DNA from: Geminocystis herdmanii PCC 6308 | GTDB taxonomy: Bacteria > Cyanobacteriota > Cyanobacteriia > Cyanobacteriales > Cyanobacteriaceae | Reading direction: 5' to 3' | DNA: 64,000 bases | Assembly: GCF_000332235.1 (NCBI RefSeq) | Contig: NZ_CM001775.1 | Span: 3,376,804 to 3,440,803 of the forward strand | Shown: piece by piece, positions 61,421 through 64,000 of the stretch | How positions within the stretch are numbered: the first letter of the stretch is position 1 | How the letters are laid out: each line of letters opens with the position of its first letter | The notes under the pieces: generated by a model | The model's database searches: none | Told to the model about the DNA's origin: nothing | The model's input: the letters and a program-made list of their open reading frames with translations, nothing else | Made by a program: the position numbers and the translations under genes

Positions 61421-61633
61421 TTTTTATAGCCTCTATCAAAATAAACTGTAATGATTAACGGGGGATTTTTCCTATGATTATACACAACTTTTAAAGCCCT
61501 ATTTCCGTATTCAGGAATAGACTTCCAACAACAAGTTTCAGCTTCAGATACACTCTCACTATTGAAAACTACTATTTTATCTGGACTTTTTAATGTTTCT
61601 TCAATCCATTCTAACTTTATTTGATTTCTACCG
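61417..61633 (-). pseudogene. DUF4258 protein, N-terminus lost to a transposase fragment
   Basis: The frame encodes YGRNQIKLEWIEETLKSPDK, then ALKVVYNHRKNPPLIITVYF and a final DRGYKK, the DUF4258 core. There is no start codon. Immediately upstream (61635 onward, opposite strand) lies a transposase remnant, and a stop occurs at 61657. The N-terminal H-A-x-x-R-x-x-x-R motif is incomplete. The stop codon overlaps the DUF2283 start (ATGA). Confidence 0.7.
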
Positions 61634-61634
61634 T

Positions 61635-62019
61635 ATGACTTTAGTAGAATATGGATTTAGGCAGTGTAAACAAGAATTAGGATGGAAAGATTATCGTTTG
61701 ACAAAAATAGCAAAGTATTGAAAAGTGGTGGGGTATAATAAATAGTATTTATACCATGGTAAGTTGGCAAACAGAACCATTTAAAAAATTACTATTTTCC
61801 GAAGCTGAAAAAGAAGAAGAGGAAGAAATAGAAGAAATAGAAGAAATAAATACTTGGAAAAAAAGTTTAAAGAAAATAGTAAGGATGATTGAACCATTAA
61901 TCTTATTTTGGTTAATAACACCATGGTTAAAAATGGTAAATTCATCAGGATTATTAGAAGGATTGAATAATTTATTATCGATCACTCATGGTTCTAAATT
62001 ATATTTTCCTACAGGATAA
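61635..62019 (+). pseudogene. DDE transposase C-terminal remnant (IS701-like)
   Basis: MTLVEYGFRQCKQELGWKDY resembles the conserved tail of IS701/IS4-type transposases (E-x-x-x-R-x-x-K-x-E-L-G-W), followed by a stop at 61719 and a frameshift. The second frame, 61756-62019, continues SWQTEPFKKLLFSE..., ESKKIVRMIEPLILFW-like sequence with an acidic EEEEEIEEIEEI expansion. Both pieces are degenerate and no inverted repeat is visible. It was probably the agent that cut the DUF4258 gene. Confidence 0.55.
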
Positions 62020-62349
62020 TTGTTTCTATTTTTTGATCGTTGATTCGGAGTTTGACAAAAGAGGGATATATACTTCTGGAAAAAAGAAGTCTAAAAAATG
62101 ATTGAAGTAATCCCCGATCGCCTCCTTCCAAGGTTCATCATAATTAGCGTTTATTTCTGTCATCAATTAATTAATTGTCAGATTTATTCAAGTATTGTAT
62201 CTAAGAACGATCATATTCTTGAGGATGTTGGGTTACACTTCGTTAACCCAACCTACAGTTTGATAGGTTTCGATCGATTTTGGAGAAGTTCGATCGTCGG
62301 GATAAAATTATATTTTATTAGTTGCTTTAGCTATTAGCATAGGCAACTG
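62020..62349. other. Intergenic region with a GTTGGGTTA palindrome
   Basis: Contains GTTGGGTTACACTTCGTTAA followed by CCCAACC at 62228-62255, a member of the repeat family also at 36600 and 48261, and one TCGATCG cluster. The plus-strand frame across it is made by the repeat. No gene. Confidence 0.5.
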
Positions 62350-63564
62350 TTAATTCTTCATTGTTAAATAAGCCAGGGCGCTTTGATATTGCAAATCTTT
62401 TTCTGTGCCAATTTCAAAGTAACTAATCGGTTCTTGGGTTACAATACGATCGGGGGTAATGCCTAATTTATTTATATCCTTATGACTAGGAGTCTCATAT
62501 TTGGCTACAGTAACGGCAATTCCTGCGCCTGCGGGTAACTCAAAGAGGGATTGAATTAAGCCTTTGCCGAAGGTTTTTTCTCCCATTAAAACTCCTCGAT
62601 GGTTATCTTGTAATGCTCCTGCAAGAATTTCACTGGCACTTGCTGAACCTTGATTCACTAATACTACTAATGGTTTATCAGTAATGGCATCTCCGTCAGC
62701 GTCATAACTACCTAAAATTCCTTGACGATTGACAGTATAAACGATCGTACTAGGCTCAAGCCACAAACGAGCGATGTCAATTCCAGCTTGTAGTAATCCC
62801 CCCGGATTGTTTCTCAAATCGAGGATATAACCCTTTACTCCTTTTTTTTCTAAATCAACTATAGCATGGGCTAAATCTTGGGTGGCATTGGCACTAAATT
62901 GATTTAAGCGTACATAACCGATAGGATACCTAGGATTAGACTTATCTAAGTTATAGTTTACCGAACTTAGGGAAAGTCGATCGCGCGTTAATTCATAGGT
63001 TTTAAGGTTATCCTTGTCTTTCGGTTTAATTTCAAGAATTACATTTGTACCAATTTCTCCCCTAATTTTATTCGCTGCTTCGTCAAGGGTTAAAGTGTGA
63101 GTATCAATACCATCAATGGTTATAATTTGATCTCTTGGTTGAATACCAGCTAATTCCGCCGGAGAACTAGGTAAAGGTGTTACAACTTCTAATTGATTAT
63201 TTTCTGGGTTAATGCTTATCTGTAAACCGATACCAGATAATTCTCCAGAGGTAGTAATTTGTAAATTGTGATAATTTTCTGGGGGTAATAAACGGGTATA
63301 GGGATCATCTAAAAGCGCTAACATTTCCCTTATGGCATTATAGGTTTCTTCTCGATCGTGTAAGGGTTTTTTAAGAAATTCTTGTCTAACTTGCCACCAA
63401 TTTTGATGATTAAAAGAGTCATCTACATAAGCCTCATTTACCAAGCGCCACGACTGCAATAAAATTTTTTCTTCTTCTGTATAAGCGTTAGCTTGGGGAA
63501 TATATAGGAAATTAATACAAAAAATAAGTAGAATGATAACGATATTTACACAGATTTTTTTCAT
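62350..63564 (-). CDS. ctpA: Carboxyl-terminal processing protease (S41)
   Basis: A 404-residue exported protease. The signal peptide ends near ANAYT. A PDZ domain is at about residues 110-200 (ELSGIGLQISINPENNQLEVVTP) and the protease domain has YVRLNQFS, LDLRNNPGGLLQAGIDIARLW, the serine loop VNQGSASASEILAGAL and the lysine in GEKTFGKGLIQSLFELP. Members of this family process the C-terminus of the D1 precursor in the lumen. Cyanobacteria have CtpA, CtpB and CtpC paralogs, so the letter is uncertain. Confidence 0.93.
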   Translation of the reverse strand: MKKICVNIVIILLIFCINFLYIPQANAYTEEEKILLQSWRLVNEAYVDDSFNHQNWWQVRQEFLKKPLHDREETYNAIREMLALLDDPYTRLLPPENYHNLQITTSGELSGIGLQISINPENNQLEVVTPLPSSPAELAGIQPRDQIITIDGIDTHTLTLDEAANKIRGEIGTNVILEIKPKDKDNLKTYELTRDRLSLSSVNYNLDKSNPRYPIGYVRLNQFSANATQDLAHAIVDLEKKGVKGYILDLRNNPGGLLQAGIDIARLWLEPSTIVYTVNRQGILGSYDADGDAITDKPLVVLVNQGSASASEILAGALQDNHRGVLMGEKTFGKGLIQSLFELPAGAGIAVTVAKYETPSHKDINKLGITPDRIVTQEPISYFEIGTEKDLQYQSALAYLTMKN

Positions 63565-63597
63565 AGGGATAATTAAATTTATAAATAATAAGTATAA

Positions 63598-64000
63598 TTA
63601 TAAACGAGTTGGCATTTCAAAAGTATTTTCTTGTACTTGTCCCACCTTACCAAACTCTTGAGGTTTTTCACCATTCACACTCACCATTAAACCTCCGGCA
63701 TTTCCTGCGCGAATAGTCACTTTTTGTTTGGCTACCCACTGTTTTTCTGTGCCTTTGGTAAGGATACCCTCAAAAGTCGGTTTACCATCAACGGAAATTC
63801 TCACCCAACAATCATCTTTTAAGGCGACTTTAACCGTTAATTCTGTGGGAGTGGGAGGCTTTTCTTCTTTTTTTTCCACAATAGAAATAGCTTCGGGATT
63901 CGTATTAACGGGAGGGGAAGGAATGGGAGGATTTGTCTTTGTTTCTATGACTTGTTTTTGGGGTATTTTAGTTTGAGTAAAAAGGGATGATTCTAAGATT
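63598..64000 (-). CDS. RodZ-like protein, C-terminal part (partial)
   Basis: The frame runs off the right edge. The visible 133 residues comprise a Pro-rich periplasmic linker (TNPPIPSPPVNTNPEA) and a DUF4115 domain: LTVKVALKDDCWVRISVDGK, FEGILTKGTEKQWVAKQKVT, IRAGNAGGLMVSVNG and FGKVGQV. In RodZ this domain is periplasmic, after an N-terminal HTH and one membrane helix, and supports rod-shape machinery. The front part is not in the window. It is encoded 33 bases before the protease on the same strand. Confidence 0.8.
   Translation of the reverse strand, partial: ILESSLFTQTKIPQKQVIETKTNPPIPSPPVNTNPEAISIVEKKEEKPPTPTELTVKVALKDDCWVRISVDGKPTFEGILTKGTEKQWVAKQKVTIRAGNAGGLMVSVNGEKPQEFGKVGQVQENTFEMPTRL

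Noticed and set aside
62098-62337. 79-codon plus-strand ORF
   Set aside because: It is made of the GTTGGGTTA palindrome and TCGATCG words, with no family likeness.

Overview
The window comes from a low-GC cyanobacterium. It carries psbD, psbU, psaE, the ndhC-ndhK-ndhJ cluster, a UPF0367 protein, a NYN/LabA-like protein, a NatD-type permease and a CtpA-type protease. Runs of GCGATCGC and TCGATCGA (the HIP1 core) occur throughout, which fits a unicellular Geminocystis/Cyanobacterium-like genome; that genus guess is an inference. No tRNA, rRNA or CRISPR array was seen.

Layout. 1-0.67 kb: 5' part of a minus-strand group II intron with the first 27 codons of its reverse transcriptase. 0.9-4 kb: three toxin-antitoxin (TA) modules, a Uma2 gene cut by a small transposon, and palindromic repeats. 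4-14 kb: mutM, psaE, a GldG-like protein, UPF0367, a stand-alone psbD, psbU, a class A penicillin-binding protein and ndhCKJ. 14-18.5 kb: a YciI gene, an alpha/beta-hydrolase-GGDEF fusion, a formylglycine-generating-enzyme-like protein, a phosphoesterase, a chimeric nucleotidyltransferase-YciI gene and a PIN toxin pair. 18.6-25.5 kb: metG, a NYN protein, a Ser/Thr kinase with TPRs, natD and pgsA. 25.5-30 kb: a dense TA cluster, then purD.

30.4-58.8 kb is a siderophore/iron-uptake region. It holds one ATPase, two FecCD permeases, two lipoprotein binding proteins, two AMIN-TonB receptors, TonB-ExbB-ExbD, two AraC/PchR-type regulators, a DUF1636 protein and two decayed MFS exporters. Both receptor promoters carry tandem boxes sharing AAAA(C/G)TCCGTTT, likely AraC-type operators. 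Inserted in this region are a type ISP restriction-methylase remnant broken by two different mobile elements (one an intact IS630), an MmeI-like restriction-methylase, several TA modules, and a two-gene unit of a solitary phycobiliprotein-family protein with a small two-helix membrane protein.

58.9-64 kb: a MORN-repeat protein, TA remnants, a Fic protein, a DUF2283/DUF4258 remnant, a decayed transposase, a carboxyl-terminal protease and the end of a RodZ-like gene.

The main theme is decay and reshuffling of accessory genes. About fifteen TA or TA-like modules lie in 64 kb and around half are broken. At least three gene interruptions can be reconstructed base by base, two with target-site duplications.
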